This document shows, one piece after another, positions 48,233-59,790 of a stretch of DNA of 64,000 bases. The stretch is from positions 39,530,926 to 39,594,925 of the forward strand of contig CM037789.1 of assembly GCA_021229015.1 (NCBI GenBank), in the 5' to 3' direction. Position 1 is the stretch's first letter. The number at the start of each line of letters is the position of its first letter. A program made the translations under genes and the position numbers. The notes below the pieces were generated by a model. That model was given only the letters and a program-made list of their open reading frames with translations. It made no database searches and was not told where the DNA came from. The DNA is from Solen grandis (Eukaryota > Mollusca > Bivalvia > Adapedonta > Solenidae).

Positions 48233-49213
48233 GGATGGCTGACCAATAAACTATGTAACCATTACAGACAAGTACTGTGTATGTTCTGATCAATTTTATA
48301 TATGAAAATCTTTCTAAAATGATTTTTATTAGCTTCATCTTATGCTCTCTCTTACCTTCTTTCTAATTTTTTTTCCTTTCCTTATCTAAAAGACTTCATT
48401 TGAAAAAGAATAATTAGAAAGTCAAGTCTCCACTGTTTCAGGTAATATATATATAATAAGTTATTTCATATACAATGAAATTGGTCTATAAGCAATTATT
48501 TCATAATCAATTTAATTTTTGTTTATTTAAGCTATAATATAACAATCTTATTTAAATATTGCTTATCTAAATGTAAATTAAACATAAAGAAGAAAATCAC
48601 TACAACTATGATTTTTTTTAATATATATAAAAAAAATAAAATAAATAACATTAGAGAAACTTTTAATTCGTATTAAATATATTCATATATTTTAAATGTT
48701 ACCATTTATCTTATTTTATAAAATTGTATTTCATTGTTTATTTGTATTATTTATTAGATGGAATTCATCTAGTTGCTTTACGTTAAATATAGAATACAAT
48801 CTATTGTTTTTCTTTGTGTCATATATAGAACAAAAACTTATTTAATTGTAATATATGGGGAAGTACACTTTACTCATTTGTATGTGATTCATATAAAATT
48901 CAATTCACCAATTTGTTTATCTATATGATACAACTCATCTTATGTTTTGTGTGATATAGGGGGTATCTATGATGCATATGTATAACAATCAACATAATTT
49001 TATTAACTCAAAATATGTACCTTTTTATTTATTTTTTATACTTTTTCACTCACATGTATGTTTGTACTGTTATTTACAACATGTTTTTCTCATTTTCAAT
49101 AGACTCTGCCTTTAACATTTATTTTTCTGTCAAGTCTGTATGTATGTGTTACAATTTTTTGTTTCCAAGGAAGGAGAATAAGATAATAAATATTTGTTTT
49201 TGCTGTTACTCAT
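48233..49213 (+). other. AT-rich spacer between LINE ORF1 and ORF2
   Basis: About 980 bases, very rich in A and T, with no ORF of note and no recognisable promoter. That is long for an inter-ORF spacer in an L1-type element. It could be a clade trait, a degenerate stretch, or an insertion into the LINE, but I see no terminal repeats or target-site duplication that would show an insertion. Confidence 0.5.
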
Positions 49214-52200
49214 ATGGATAATTTAAAATTTGTATCTTACAATTGCCGTGGATTAAGTAATTCCAAAAAACGAAAAGATGTTTTTAGTATATTAAAGGAA
49301 AAGCGAACAGATATATTATGCTTACAAGAAACACACTTTATAAATAAAGATGAAAATAAGATATACACAGAATGGGATGGAGATTGCTACTTTTGCCATG
49401 GAGAATCAAACTCTAGAGGTGGTTTTATTCAGAAAAAACCTTGATATTAAAGTTATGAATATTAAGAAAGGCAATTGTGGAAATTTTATTATGTTAGAAC
49501 TGATGTATCTTGAAACAAAATTTATTCTGATAAATATATATGCACCAAATAAAGATGATCCTGACTTTTATAGCAAAATTTTCAAATATATAGATTCTTT
49601 CAGTGCTAAGGATAGCTTTATTATATGTGGGGATTTCAACCTTGTACTAAATCCCTCTTCAGATTATGAAAATTATAAGTCAACAAATCACAACATCAAA
49701 GCGAGGAATTTATTGTTATCAAAAATAAGGGAAAAAAATTTAATAGACCCATTTAGGAATTTACATGGAAATACAAGGAAATACACATGGAGAAGATTTA
49801 CACCATTACAACAAGGTAGACTGGATTTCTTTCTTTTCACCGATTATTTAATAAACTTTCTAAAAAATAGTGATATTGACATTAGTTACAAGTCTGACCA
49901 CTCTATTGTCTTCTTAGACATGAGTTTTTCTACAATTAAACATGGAAAAGGGCTGTGGAAATTCAACAACTCGCTTTTACATGATATTGAATATATAAAT
50001 TGTATAAACAAAAAAATTAATGAAATTATTTTTCAATACTGCTTACCTGTATATTCATTTGAAAATATTTTGACAATGGAGAGATCAAATTTACAATTTA
50101 TGATAAATGATGAATTATTCTTAGAAACATTATTAATGGAAATTAGAGGAAAAACCATTTCTTTTTCAAGCCACAAAGTGAAAGAAAAACAAAGGTATTT
50201 AGAAAAACTAGAAGCTGAAATTTTAGAGATAGAAGCAAATTTGACTGAAGAAAAAAGTTTAAGATCAAGATCAAACTGGATAGAAAATGGTGAAAAAGCG
50301 ACAAAATACTTTTGTAATTTAGAAAAACAACATATCACAAATAAATCCATGCCCTTTATTGAAAAAGAAGATGGCTCAAGAATTTTTGATCAGCAAGAAA
50401 TTCTGAAAGAAACTTCACTTTTTTATCAATCTTTATTTAGTTCAAGAAATACCAGTCAAAATTTTGACTTAGAAAAAGAACTTAGTAATTGTAATATAAC
50501 AAAATTGAATAAGGATCAGATAAATGATATGGAAGGTCTTTTAAGTTATTCAGAAGTAAGTTATACATTAAAAAACATGAAAAATGATAAGAGCCCGGGT
50601 TGTGATGGATTTACAAGTGATTTTTACAAAATCTTTTGGAACAAGATTGGACATTTTGTGGTTAGAGCTCTAAATTATGCTTTTACTTCAGGCTCTTTTT
50701 CAAGAAATATAAAAATGGGTTCAATTATATGTATACCGAAGGAAAATAAACCCAAACAGTTTCTAAAAAATTGGCGACCAATTACTCTGTTAAATGTTGT
50801 CTATAAATTAGCATCTGGAAGCATAGCAAATAGATTAAAAACAATATTAAATACCATAGTATCGAATGATCAAACTGGTTTTATTAAAGATAGATTTATT
50901 GGAGAAAACACTAGATTGGTATATGATATAATGAAATATTGTGAGGATCATAGAATACCTGGATTATTGATGCTTATTGATTTTGAGAAAGCTTTCGATT
51001 CATTGTCTTTTAACTTCATAGAAAAAACATTAAACTTTTTTAATTTTGGAGAAATGTTAAAAAAATGGATTCGTATATTTTTATATAATACAGAGGTATG
51101 TGTACAGATAAATGGATTTTTATCAGATTTCTTTACTATATATAGGGGCTGTAGACAGGGGGACCCAATATCTTCTTATATCTTTATCCTGTGTGCTGAA
51201 ATTCTAGCTATAAAAATAAAAAAATTCTAAAAATATAAAGGGAATAAAAATAAAAGGTGAAGAATACATTTTATCACAATTTGCCGATGATACATCTCTG
51301 TTTCTTGACGGTTCTGAACAATCTCTGAAATCTGTTTTAGAAGTTTTAGAATATTTTTCAGCAATATCCGGTCTAAATGTCAATTTTGACAAGACTAAAG
51401 TTATTTGGATTGGTTCAAAAAAATACAGCACTAGTTCAATTAAAACAAGATGGAAACTATCATGGGGGGAAATACAATTTAAATTACTTGGAATACATTT
51501 TGATGTGGATCTTAGTAAAATGGTAAATCTAAATTTTCAAAAACAAGAAGAAAAAATAAAAAACATCATTTCATATTGGAAAAGAAGAAAATTAACACCT
51601 CTTGGAAGAATAACTGTTGTTAAATCATTACTTTTACCATTATTAACAAATCTATTCGTAAGTCTACCATCTCCTGCAAAATCATTTATAAAAACTCTTA
51701 GTGACATTTTAAACAGATTTGTATGGGATGGTAAAGCAAAAATAAAAAATACAGTTTTCATTAAAGATTATAACGAAGGTGGTCTTAGAATGATAGACAT
51801 ACAAAGCTATGAAAGAAGTATGAAATTAAAATGGTTGAAAAATATTATTTGTCATAGCGAGGGAAAATGTTATAAACTTGCTGAATGTTTATTTGACTGT
51901 GGTAAATTGTTTAATACTGGTAAACTTTTTTGTGAAAAATTAATCAAAGAAATTAAAAACAACTTTTGGATAGATGTATTGAAAGCATATAGTTCATATA
52001 TTGATAAATTTTCTTTTGTAAACTATGAACAATTGCTTAATTTACCACTGTTTTACAATGAAAAATTTCTGATTAATTCAAAGTATATATATATATCTGT
52101 ATTCTATGAAAAAGGGATTCGGTTTGTGAAAGACATCTTGAACAAGAATGGTGAATTTGTTACTATATCTGATTTAGAAACTATTACAGGGAAGACTGTT

Positions 52201-52851
52201 AATTACTTACAATATTTTGGTCTAAAAAATTTGGTGAAAAGGTTTATGATTAAATTAAACATAGAGGAAAAAAAAGATATCCTTTTGAATGTTCATAATC
52301 CATGTTTAAACTGCTATTTAGAGCCAATTTTAACCAAAATTGATGGAAACAAATTTGTGTATAACACATATATAAAGAATGTTGATGTTCCAACTAGTAA
52401 AGCAAAATTTTTAAAAAAGGTTAGGTTGCAAATTAGAATTTTCAGAATTTATACTAATTCACTGCTTTTTAAAATGAAAATAGCTGATACCAAATTATGT
52501 ACATTTTGTGAATGTTACGAGGAAACTTTAATCCACCTATTTTATGAATGTGACAAAGTAAAACCATTAATAAATTTCTTATTCGAAACTGTTAAAACAT
52601 CAGATCCACTTTTTTCAATGAATAGAAGGATTATACTTTTAGGGACTTGCCGACGAGATTATAAATATGATATTATGTTTTTAGAATATAAAAAATACAT
52701 TTTTATGTGCAAGAAAAAGAAAATATTCCCCTCTATAAATGGTATGAAAGAAAGTCTAAAATTATCATGGACCATTTATAGATCAACAAAAATAAGTGAT
52801 GCTGAAAAACAAAATTGGGCAATTGTAAAACAAATTTCACAAGATCATTAA
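49214..52851 (+). pseudogene. LINE ORF2: endonuclease-reverse transcriptase with two single-base frameshifts
   Basis: Three open segments (49214-49444, 49350-51230 and a frame open from about 51220 to 52851) make a polyprotein of about 1,210 codons once two frame changes are allowed. The first is at A6 (49433-49438) and the second at the A7 before 51225; each is explained by one extra A. The order is an APE-type endonuclease (YNCRGL, LQETHF, GDFNLVL, KSDHS), a reverse transcriptase (SPGCDGF, NWRPITLLN, the catalytic Asp in MLIDFEKAFDS, GCRQGDPISSYIF, FADD at 51280-51291, GLNVNFDKTK), then a C-terminal C-x2-C...H-x4-C knuckle (CTFC...HLFYEC). These proteins nick target DNA and prime reverse transcription from it. 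No other stop interrupts the coding, so damage is minimal and could be sequencing error. Confidence 0.85.
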
Positions 52852-53036
52852 ATTAAGAATAGATTATATATTGGAAAAAGATAGTATGTTTTGAAAATTT
52901 CCATTTAAACCTTGATTATGTTAAAAAATTTTTGTACCCGTACAGAGATCAAGAGTTTAAGATATATGTAATTATGATTGAAATTGTAACAAAAAATATA
53001 TATTTTTCATGTAAATTATTGTAATTGTAAGGTGGT

Positions 53037-53062
53037 AAGTAGGATGGGTCCCCGACCTACTT
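53037..53062 (+). other. 3' terminal stem-loop of the LINE
   Basis: AAGTAGG (53037-53043) pairs with CCTACTT (53056-53062), and GGG (53046-53048) can pair with CCC (53051-53053) inside. The hairpin lies about 20 bases before AATAAA and just before the A-rich tail. In tailed LINEs a 3' stem-loop is often the feature recognised by the element's own reverse transcriptase; that role here is an inference from position. Confidence 0.6.
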
Positions 53063-53348
53063 CCATCGAATTACGGGGATAATAAAGATTTATACAAAAA
53101 AAACAAAAAAAAAACAAAAAAAAAACTAAACAAGATAAAAACCGAGGTTATTGGTCCTAAACCATGGCTTTAAACCATATAGCTTCAATAGTCACATACA
53201 GGATACATATGGAATTGATAAAACTATATTACTGGTCACAGACAAAAGTTTTCAATCAGAGATTTAATGGTGGCAAACAGGATGACATTTGAAATGAGTT
53301 TGTTGATAGGTGGTGTATATGAAACTTTTACATTTTACTTGAAAACTG

Positions 53349-53356
<8 letters not shown>

Positions 53357-53405
<49 letters not shown>
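53357..53405. repeat. TA microsatellite
   Basis: About 24 TA units, some 215 bases beyond the LINE 3' end. Confidence 0.95.
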
Positions 53406-53407
<2 letters not shown>

Positions 53408-55647
53408 TTTTTTACTTTATTATCGATTTTTATAGAATGCGACAAGGATAAATGCAATGACTAAGAATCAAGATTCTACCAAGCCCAGTTTCTTTCAATT
53501 ATCTCCTTCCTTATTTATTTATCTTTTTTTTCTTTTTTTTTAAATAATGTGTTATGACTCATGTCTTATGACATAGGAATATAGAACTAATATCATATTT
53601 TATGACTACCATAGATCTACTAAATTTTATCAGGCTACACAAACAAGGTATTTTATTACTCACGCCTACTTAAAAATCGTTTTCATATTCACTACCTTTA
53701 AAATTGGTGAATAGTTCAGGACTCGGTGAATAGATCAGGACTCGTCCGTGTTACAAGTGTTTTGCCTTTTTATGGCGTAAGCAACATAGATGGTTTCGTA
53801 TAGCGGTCTTGTAGAGGAAACCGGAGAACCCGGGGAAAACCCAACTGTTTGAGCTGGTGTCCACCCAACCTTCCCACATACTGCACTGGGCTGGAATCGA
53901 ACCCGGAACGCAGAGGTGAGAAGCCGGTGCGCTTACCACTATATTAACCTGACAACTAGAAAATATTACATTCTATAAATAACAATAAAAATCAAGCAAA
54001 TTGCTTAGGAAATAAATAATGAAAAAAGAAAGAATTGTCGATACCGGGCAAGAAATCCTGACTATTTATTTTATCATTATCATTTGTTTAACTCAAAACA
54101 AGGAATTGTAAACTAATAATTCCGTGTCAATTGTTGTTGTCCATAAATATAGGCCTGCCTCTATATCCTTTTTTTTCTGTTTGAATAATATTATGTTTAT
54201 ATGTATATTTAATTTAAACCTGGCATTGTACAATGTATACAAATAGTGAAAATAAACCTTGTTGTGTATAAATACAAATGTACAGCATAGTACAAAAAAA
54301 TATTATCTCACGGGGAAAATATAATATATGCCATCGAAACTAAAAATAAGTATGAAAAAAAACTTTTTAGAGAAGGTTACTCAATTAGTTTACAAAAAAA
54401 ATATCTTTATACGAGGCATTCCTAGGAAACCCAAATCCCAGTATCTTAGGCGAAATGTAACATGTCTGCAAAAACAAGTAAAATTTAAACTCATTATAAA
54501 GAGTGCCCGTGCATGCATGTTACTTCTTATTTTTGTCGGAGGGAAGCAGGCACTTTTTCGTTTTACGCGTTACACATCGGCATTTGCAGAGGGAAAGAGA
54601 GAGAGAGAGAAAGAGCTATTATTTGAAAATTATTCAAAACTAAAATTTATGTTTATTCTTTATTTATTTATTTAAACAAGAATGTGTTCTGAAACACAAA
54701 GAGCTAGGTACGTGCTATCACTGTACTTTACCAAGCTCCCCCGTTTACACCCTCAGTTGTATCTATTTATATCGATACTTATGTTGCATATCAATGACGT
54801 AGCGCGTGTTAGTTTCATTTTTATGTATATTCAAAATAACAGATGTTTTCATAGTTATTTCAATTCGCATTTGATTTCAGACAGAATTGATGGAAAGGTC
54901 TTGATAATCATTATTTCTTTTTATATAGTAATTATTTTCTGAGACAGTTTAAGTGTTTAGTGATATTCCAACCTTGTGATGAAAAACAGAACCGTGTGTA
55001 GCTATGAACTGAACGTATGTCAACAATGCTGATTGGCTAAACATATTTTTAAACGAACGGTACAGCACTCTGTCCTTGTTTTCTAAACATAGTCAAATTG
55101 ATCCTTGGATAGAATCGAATCACGTTGTGCAAGTATCATATAGTTAGTATTCAGTTCTCGCCAGTGTAAGAAGCTATTGAAAGAAAAAACAATCTCTCAT
55201 CTTTCAATTATATACATTTCTTATACATGAGTGCACTCCCTATAAATGTCATAAATTGTCAATGGTTATTAAAAACAAATTGAATAAAAAAACCGTCAAA
55301 AACCATCGACAGTAAAAATATTATTTCAAAAGGACGTCTTGAATTCTGGACAGTGAATTCAAAATGAATCTGTCAGGAGAATTGTGAACATGTAAAGACA
55401 AAATCTATACATCTTAATATAAGAACCACCAACGCACAGTGTCCATTTTATATCCGTATGAGTTTTTTACTTGTGGTATGAAAATTGTTTTTTTCTTATC
55501 TTCGTATCCTTTCTAATAAAGAGTCCCTACATTTTTTTTTGCCAATTTAGGGGGTTAACCCCTCTACAGAGGGTAAATAGGCATGTTACATTATAACCAT
55601 CAAAGGTGAATTTCAATATCAGATAAATAAATTATCAAGTATGGCTC
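53406..55647. other. AT-rich intergenic DNA
   Basis: Holds the second-family SINE at 53768-53950. A 115-codon Lys/Arg-rich ORF (54328-54675) is not recognised and looks compositional. Confidence 0.4.
53768..53950 (-). mobile_element. Second tRNA-derived SINE family
   Basis: On the minus strand a tRNA-like head (ATATAGTGGTAAGCGCACC, B box in CCGGGTTCGATTCCAGCC) is followed by a conserved domain with GGGTTTTCCCCGGGTTCTCC and GGTTTCCTCTACAAG. The body differs from that of the common SINE here; a related copy is at 42486-42620. Confidence 0.7.
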
Positions 55648-55661
55648 TAAATGACTTCCGT

Positions 55662-55958
55662 TTGTTTGTTGGGATTAACGTCCCACCGACAGTATTTCAG
55701 TCATTTGGAAACGATGCCTACTTGAAAAAGATATAGTTCTGCCACACTGCAGTATTATACCGAAGACATGTGGCTTGATACCACACCCATTTATATTATT
55801 CTGACACCGGGCCAACCAGTCCTAGAACTACGTTTATATGCTGAGCGCCAAGCAAGGGTGCTATACCAGTACCATTTTTTACGACTTTGGTATGTCGCGG
55901 TCGGTGATCGAACCCGCTCCGGAGGCGGACGCTCTAGCCACTCGGCCACCAGGGAGAG
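55662..55958 (-). mobile_element. Full-length tRNA-derived SINE with a perfect 14-bp target-site duplication
   Basis: Read on the minus strand, the element starts with a tRNA-like head containing an A box (TGGCCGAGTGGC) and a B box (GGTTCGATCACC). It runs through a conserved body (GTGTGGTATC, CTGCAGTGTGGCAG, TGACTGAAATACTGTCGGTG) and ends in ACGTTAATCCCAACAAACAA. TAAATGACTTCCGT occurs directly before it (55648-55661) and directly after it (55959-55972). This is the reference copy for the many fragments elsewhere. SINEs of this build are transcribed by RNA polymerase III and moved by LINE machinery. Confidence 0.92.
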
Positions 55959-56098
55959 TAAATGACTTCCGTACAAATGATCGTTGAGAAGTGAAATAAA
56001 CTAATAATAATAATAACAAATCAATATTTACAATAATAAGTTAATGATTACAATGTAACTAAAATCAGGAGGCCTCAAACAATTGAGTGATTTTTTTT

Positions 56099-56941
56099 AT
56101 ACGCCCATTTTAAGATGGGGCGTATTATGTGAACACTCACGGCGGGCGGGCGTGGAACATTTGTTGTCCGGGCTCTAACTTCAATACCGTTAGTCCAATC
56201 CTTTTCAAACTTTTCACACATGTGCATGGCTATAATATCACGGATGAGTTCGATATCCAGCATTATCACGTGAATGACTTAGAAGTTATGGCCCTTGACG
56301 TACACAAAATACTTGAAATTGTGATTGTCCAGGCTCTAACTTCAATACCGTTAGCCCAATCCTTTTCAAACTTTTCACACATGTGCATGGCCATAATATC
56401 ACGGATGAGTTCGATATCCAGCATTATCACGTGAAAGACTTAGAAGTTATGGCCCTTGACATACACAAAATACTTGAAATTGTGATTGTCCGGGCTCTAA
56501 CTTCAATACAGTTTGCCCATTTCTTTTCAAAGTTTCCACACATGTGCATGGCCATAATATCGCGGATGAGTTCAATATCCAGCATTATCGCGTGAATGAA
56601 TTAGAAGTTATGGCCCTTGACGTACACAAAATACTTGAAATTGTGATTGTCTGGGCTCTAACTTCAATACCGTTAGACCAATCCTTTTCAAACTTTCCAC
56701 ACATGTGCATGGCCATAAAATCGCGGATGAGTTCGATATTCAGCATTATTGCGTGAATGACTTAGAAGTTATGGCCCTTGAACACTTGAATAAGTCAAAA
56801 GAGACATTTTCCTTCAAATTAATGGAAATGTTTCAACATGATTGTTTTAATAAGTAACATTCATTAACTAATGAGATTTAGGAGACAATAGCTTGTTTCT
56901 CTGAGCTATTTCTGAGAGTCCCCATACTGTGATGGGCGTAT
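56099..56941. mobile_element. TIR-bounded repeat containing a 161-bp minisatellite
   Basis: ATACGCCCAT (56099-56108) and its complement ATGGGCGTAT (56932-56941) bound about 840 bases. Next to the left end, CGCCCATTTTAAGATGGGGC forms a hairpin. No transposase is encoded. The interior is mainly the tandem repeat at 56162-56783. The short ends make the boundaries tentative. Confidence 0.5.
56162..56783. repeat. 161-bp tandem repeat, about 3.9 copies
   Basis: Each unit starts TGTCCGGGCTCTAACTTCAA and contains CACATGTGCATGGCCATAA, CGGATGAGTTCGATATCCAG and GAAGTTATGGCCCTTGACGT. Copies begin near 56166, 56327, 56488 and 56649. The period leaves a remainder of two bases modulo three, so the overlapping ORFs here are repeat artefacts. 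Confidence 0.9.
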
Positions 56942-57504
56942 TTTGTGGCAGTCCTGACCCTTGTTTATTTTTTAGATTTTAACTTCATAAACGACAGCAA
57001 CAAAAACTGATAACTGTCCTGAGTGAAAATTGGCTTCCAATTTTGTGAGACTTTGTTCTTATTATCTTTATAGATGCTCAAATTAATTTCTTTCAAATAT
57101 ATTAATAGTTGATTTTTTCCCAAAACATAAGTCGAATAAAACGTCCTTTCCATATGAGCCTTGTATATATTAAACATACATTATGATAGATAAATAATAA
57201 TAAAACAGTGATTAATCTAGATGTGAGCCCAGCGTCTGAGACAAATAAATATCGAGAAGACGCACAATTTCAAAATATGTGCGTCCCGTCGGACCCATGC
57301 AAATTTGATACATTGAAACCCGAATATCACGGTTAATGAATTGTATGCACGGTTTAATCGTTTTGATTTCATTATGGTTAATAGTATGGAACAGAATTCG
57401 GGCAAAAATGCATTTTGTTTTTTGACATGTTTATTGCTTCATTTGTCTAAGTGACAAGCATCATTTTGACTAGAACAATACGGCGTAGTCATCGTCTGCG
57501 TTAT

Positions 57505-57526
57505 TTGTGTGTGTGTGTGTGTGTGT
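57505..57526. repeat. GT microsatellite
   Basis: About eleven GT units. Confidence 0.9.
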
Positions 57527-57927
57527 TTTCATTAAACATTCATTTTTCATTCACATCATAATAAACAACTGAAAGTACATCTGCTTTTATTTCCATTTCA
57601 TCACTGTATAGCACTGTGTATAGCTGAACAGTCCAGTTTGCGCATTCGTATTAAAATGGAATTTATTTCGTCGGTTTAACGGATTGATGAATGACACATG
57701 TAGCTACGCAAAATAACACATGTACGCAAGCAGAATGACACATGTCAAAATGTGCACCTAGCATTATGACGTTGGAGGGCGCTATGCCGGTTTGACTTGG
57801 AGAGAGTTCAGTTTACCTACTAGAGTTACCTGAGTTGCAATAAAACGCGCGGGGTTTTTACCCTACGAACTCTGTAGGGTTACGCGAGTTCAACCCAGTG
57901 AGGTAGGTGGGTAGACTAGAAAGCAAT

Positions 57928-58007
57928 ATGGCGGACGGAAAGCATCTAGGCAAATTTATAGAAAATTATAAATACGAGTCTATGATATCCTGTCTTCAAA
58001 TAAGCCT
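57928..58007 (+). CDS. Candidate first coding exon of an unrecognised gene
   Basis: An ATG in strong Kozak context (A at -3, G at +4) lies inside a YY1-like CAATATGGCGGAC. It encodes MADGKHLGKFIENYKYESM and then ISCLQIS before a canonical donor, GTAAGC, at 58008. The frame's stop codon is the TAA inside that donor, as expected if the exon is spliced. Upstream is GC-rich, CpG-bearing sequence (57770-57900). No partner exon could be identified, and splicing to 61282 would put a stop in frame. The protein is not recognised. Confidence 0.3.
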
Positions 58008-58161
58008 GTAAGCTGGCAGCTACTTTATTCAATCATAAGAGATCTATTGTTTTAATCATGTCTATTTACAAATTACGTCACAAGGGGTAAACCTCATGCG
58101 TTCAGTTGATTGCTTACTAGAGTGTATTTATTACGTCATCAATACGACTTTACTCGAGTAG

Positions 58162-58469
58162 TGTTTGTTTGTTTGGTATAACGTCCCACCGACAGTATTT
58201 CAGTCATTTGGAGACGATGTCTACTTGAGACTGATATAGTGCTGCCATATTGCAGCATCACGCCGTAGACATGTGACATAATACCACACCCAGTCACATT
58301 ATCCTGACAACGGGCCAGCCAGACCTGCAACTACCCTTATATGGTGAGAGCCAAGCAAGGGAGCTTTAACAGTACCATTTTTGTGTGTGTTTTTTGTGTG
58401 TGTGACTTGGGTATGTTGCGGCCAGGGATCGAATCCACGACCTCCCGCACCCGAGGCGGACGCTCTATA
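58162..58469 (-). mobile_element. tRNA-derived SINE with a 10-bp target-site duplication
   Basis: Same family as the copy at 55662-55958, with body and 3' tail intact, but the tRNA-like head breaks off just before the A box. The flanking duplication ACTCGAGTAG is at 58152-58161 and 58470-58479. A GT-rich expansion (58381-58402) interrupts the linker between head and body. Confidence 0.9.
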
Positions 58470-59790
58470 ACTCGAGTAGAACTATAGTTGGTCAACTGAA
58501 CTCGCTGTCGATAGTTAGGAGTAGTATTTACAGAAATTTCGCCCTCCAAAGAAAATGTGGCATACCTATAATAAGTCACTATATGCTACTGTTCGGGAAG
58601 AATCGGAAAAATGAAGTAATAAACTGTGGCTGTTTTCCAAATTCGAAAAAGTTATTTCTTTTAAACAAATTGTTTGAAATTGAAAGTAGATCCACTGCTT
58701 AAGGCATAATTGCATTGTACATAATACTTCCCAGTGCTTTTCTAAGTGCAGGCCAAACAGTTCAGATATTAATTTGAGCTGAGGCTTACAAAGGTTAATA
58801 TTTAAAAATAATGAACGTCATGCACAATTTTATATACGAGCACATCTCTTCGATCTACATATTGTTCGTAGTTTCGTAATTAATTCCCAGAATCACCGGA
58901 CAGCTTAGGGGGCTCAAGCATCCCCCCTCCCCCAGCTGGCCTGATAATACAATTTTCTGGGTGACTGAAATTGCATTGATTTGGTAAATGGAAATCCCAA
59001 ACGTGAGCCCCTTACTGAAATAATGTTAGCCAAATGACCAGTCACCCAGACCGACCTTTGCTGAGAGAGCATCCACTGTCACTTATCTACGCTGTCATTA
59101 TGGCAACGGAACTGTGCCTGCTTTAATCTGAATCAGGCAAACGCCTTTAGTATTGCTGAACATACATTTTATTTTCATTTTTTAAAAATTATTACTGGGT
59201 TTTAATACGTATAACAAAAACGTCCCCAAGGTGGATTAGAACTCGCAACCTAGCATTGCAGCCAGTGCCATAAATTTCGTATTAAATGTCACTATAAATC
59301 ATGTAGAAAAATATTTTCACGCTCTATATATTGAATAAGCGGTCCGTGAGTTCAAGCCCCGGCGGCTACCTACCATGGTTTTGTATGCGAGATTTTTTAC
59401 GGAGGATATGAGTCTAGTACTGGTCCTTCCTTAGAGCGATAATAGGTTAACTGTCCGCCTGATGCAACAATCCCCAAGCGTTGTCATTCACCCCCCATTA
59501 CAATGGCAAGAGGGTCGTGGGTCAGGAATCTTGTCAAAATTGGAAAAAAATCTACCAAATTTCCCTCACACACCAAAAATGACCCTAAGTGATAATAAAA
59601 CTATTTAGCTCAAAGCTTAGATTTTAATATATTAAAACATTTATCTAACTTAAAAAAGTTACCATATTTCCCTCATTTCCCTCAGACACCACTCAGATTG
59701 CATCCCCGTCTTTTATTCAGGATAGCAAGCCCCCGGAACCCCTACCCGACCCCCCGACCCCCCTAAAAAAGTCAAACCGTCATACATTTA

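Larger units (their letters stand above)
47605..53141 (+). mobile_element. Near-intact L1/Tx1-like non-LTR retrotransposon (LINE)
   Basis: The element holds an ORF1 (47681-48232), an ORF2 with endonuclease, reverse transcriptase and C-terminal zinc knuckle (49214-52851), a 3' stem-loop (53037-53062), an AATAAA (53081-53086) and an A-rich tail (about 53096-53125). A 10-bp word, AAGATAAAAA, occurs at 47605-47614 and again at 53132-53141 after the tail, and could be a target-site duplication marking a 5'-truncated insertion. It is A-rich, however, and six bases separate it from the tail, so the 5' boundary is uncertain. ORF1-like coding may continue upstream in another frame. The domain order and motif wording match L1/Tx1-type elements common in molluscs. 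Confidence 0.85.

Noticed and set aside
50033..50350. 105-codon minus-strand ORF
   Set aside because: Antisense shadow of LINE ORF2.
54328..54675. 115-codon basic ORF
   Set aside because: Lys/Arg-rich because of A-rich DNA and a GA-rich run; no recognisable motif.
56129..56756. Three ORFs repeating HGHNITDEFDIQHYHV
   Set aside because: They come from the 161-bp tandem repeat, which shifts frame every unit; no start or domain is conserved.
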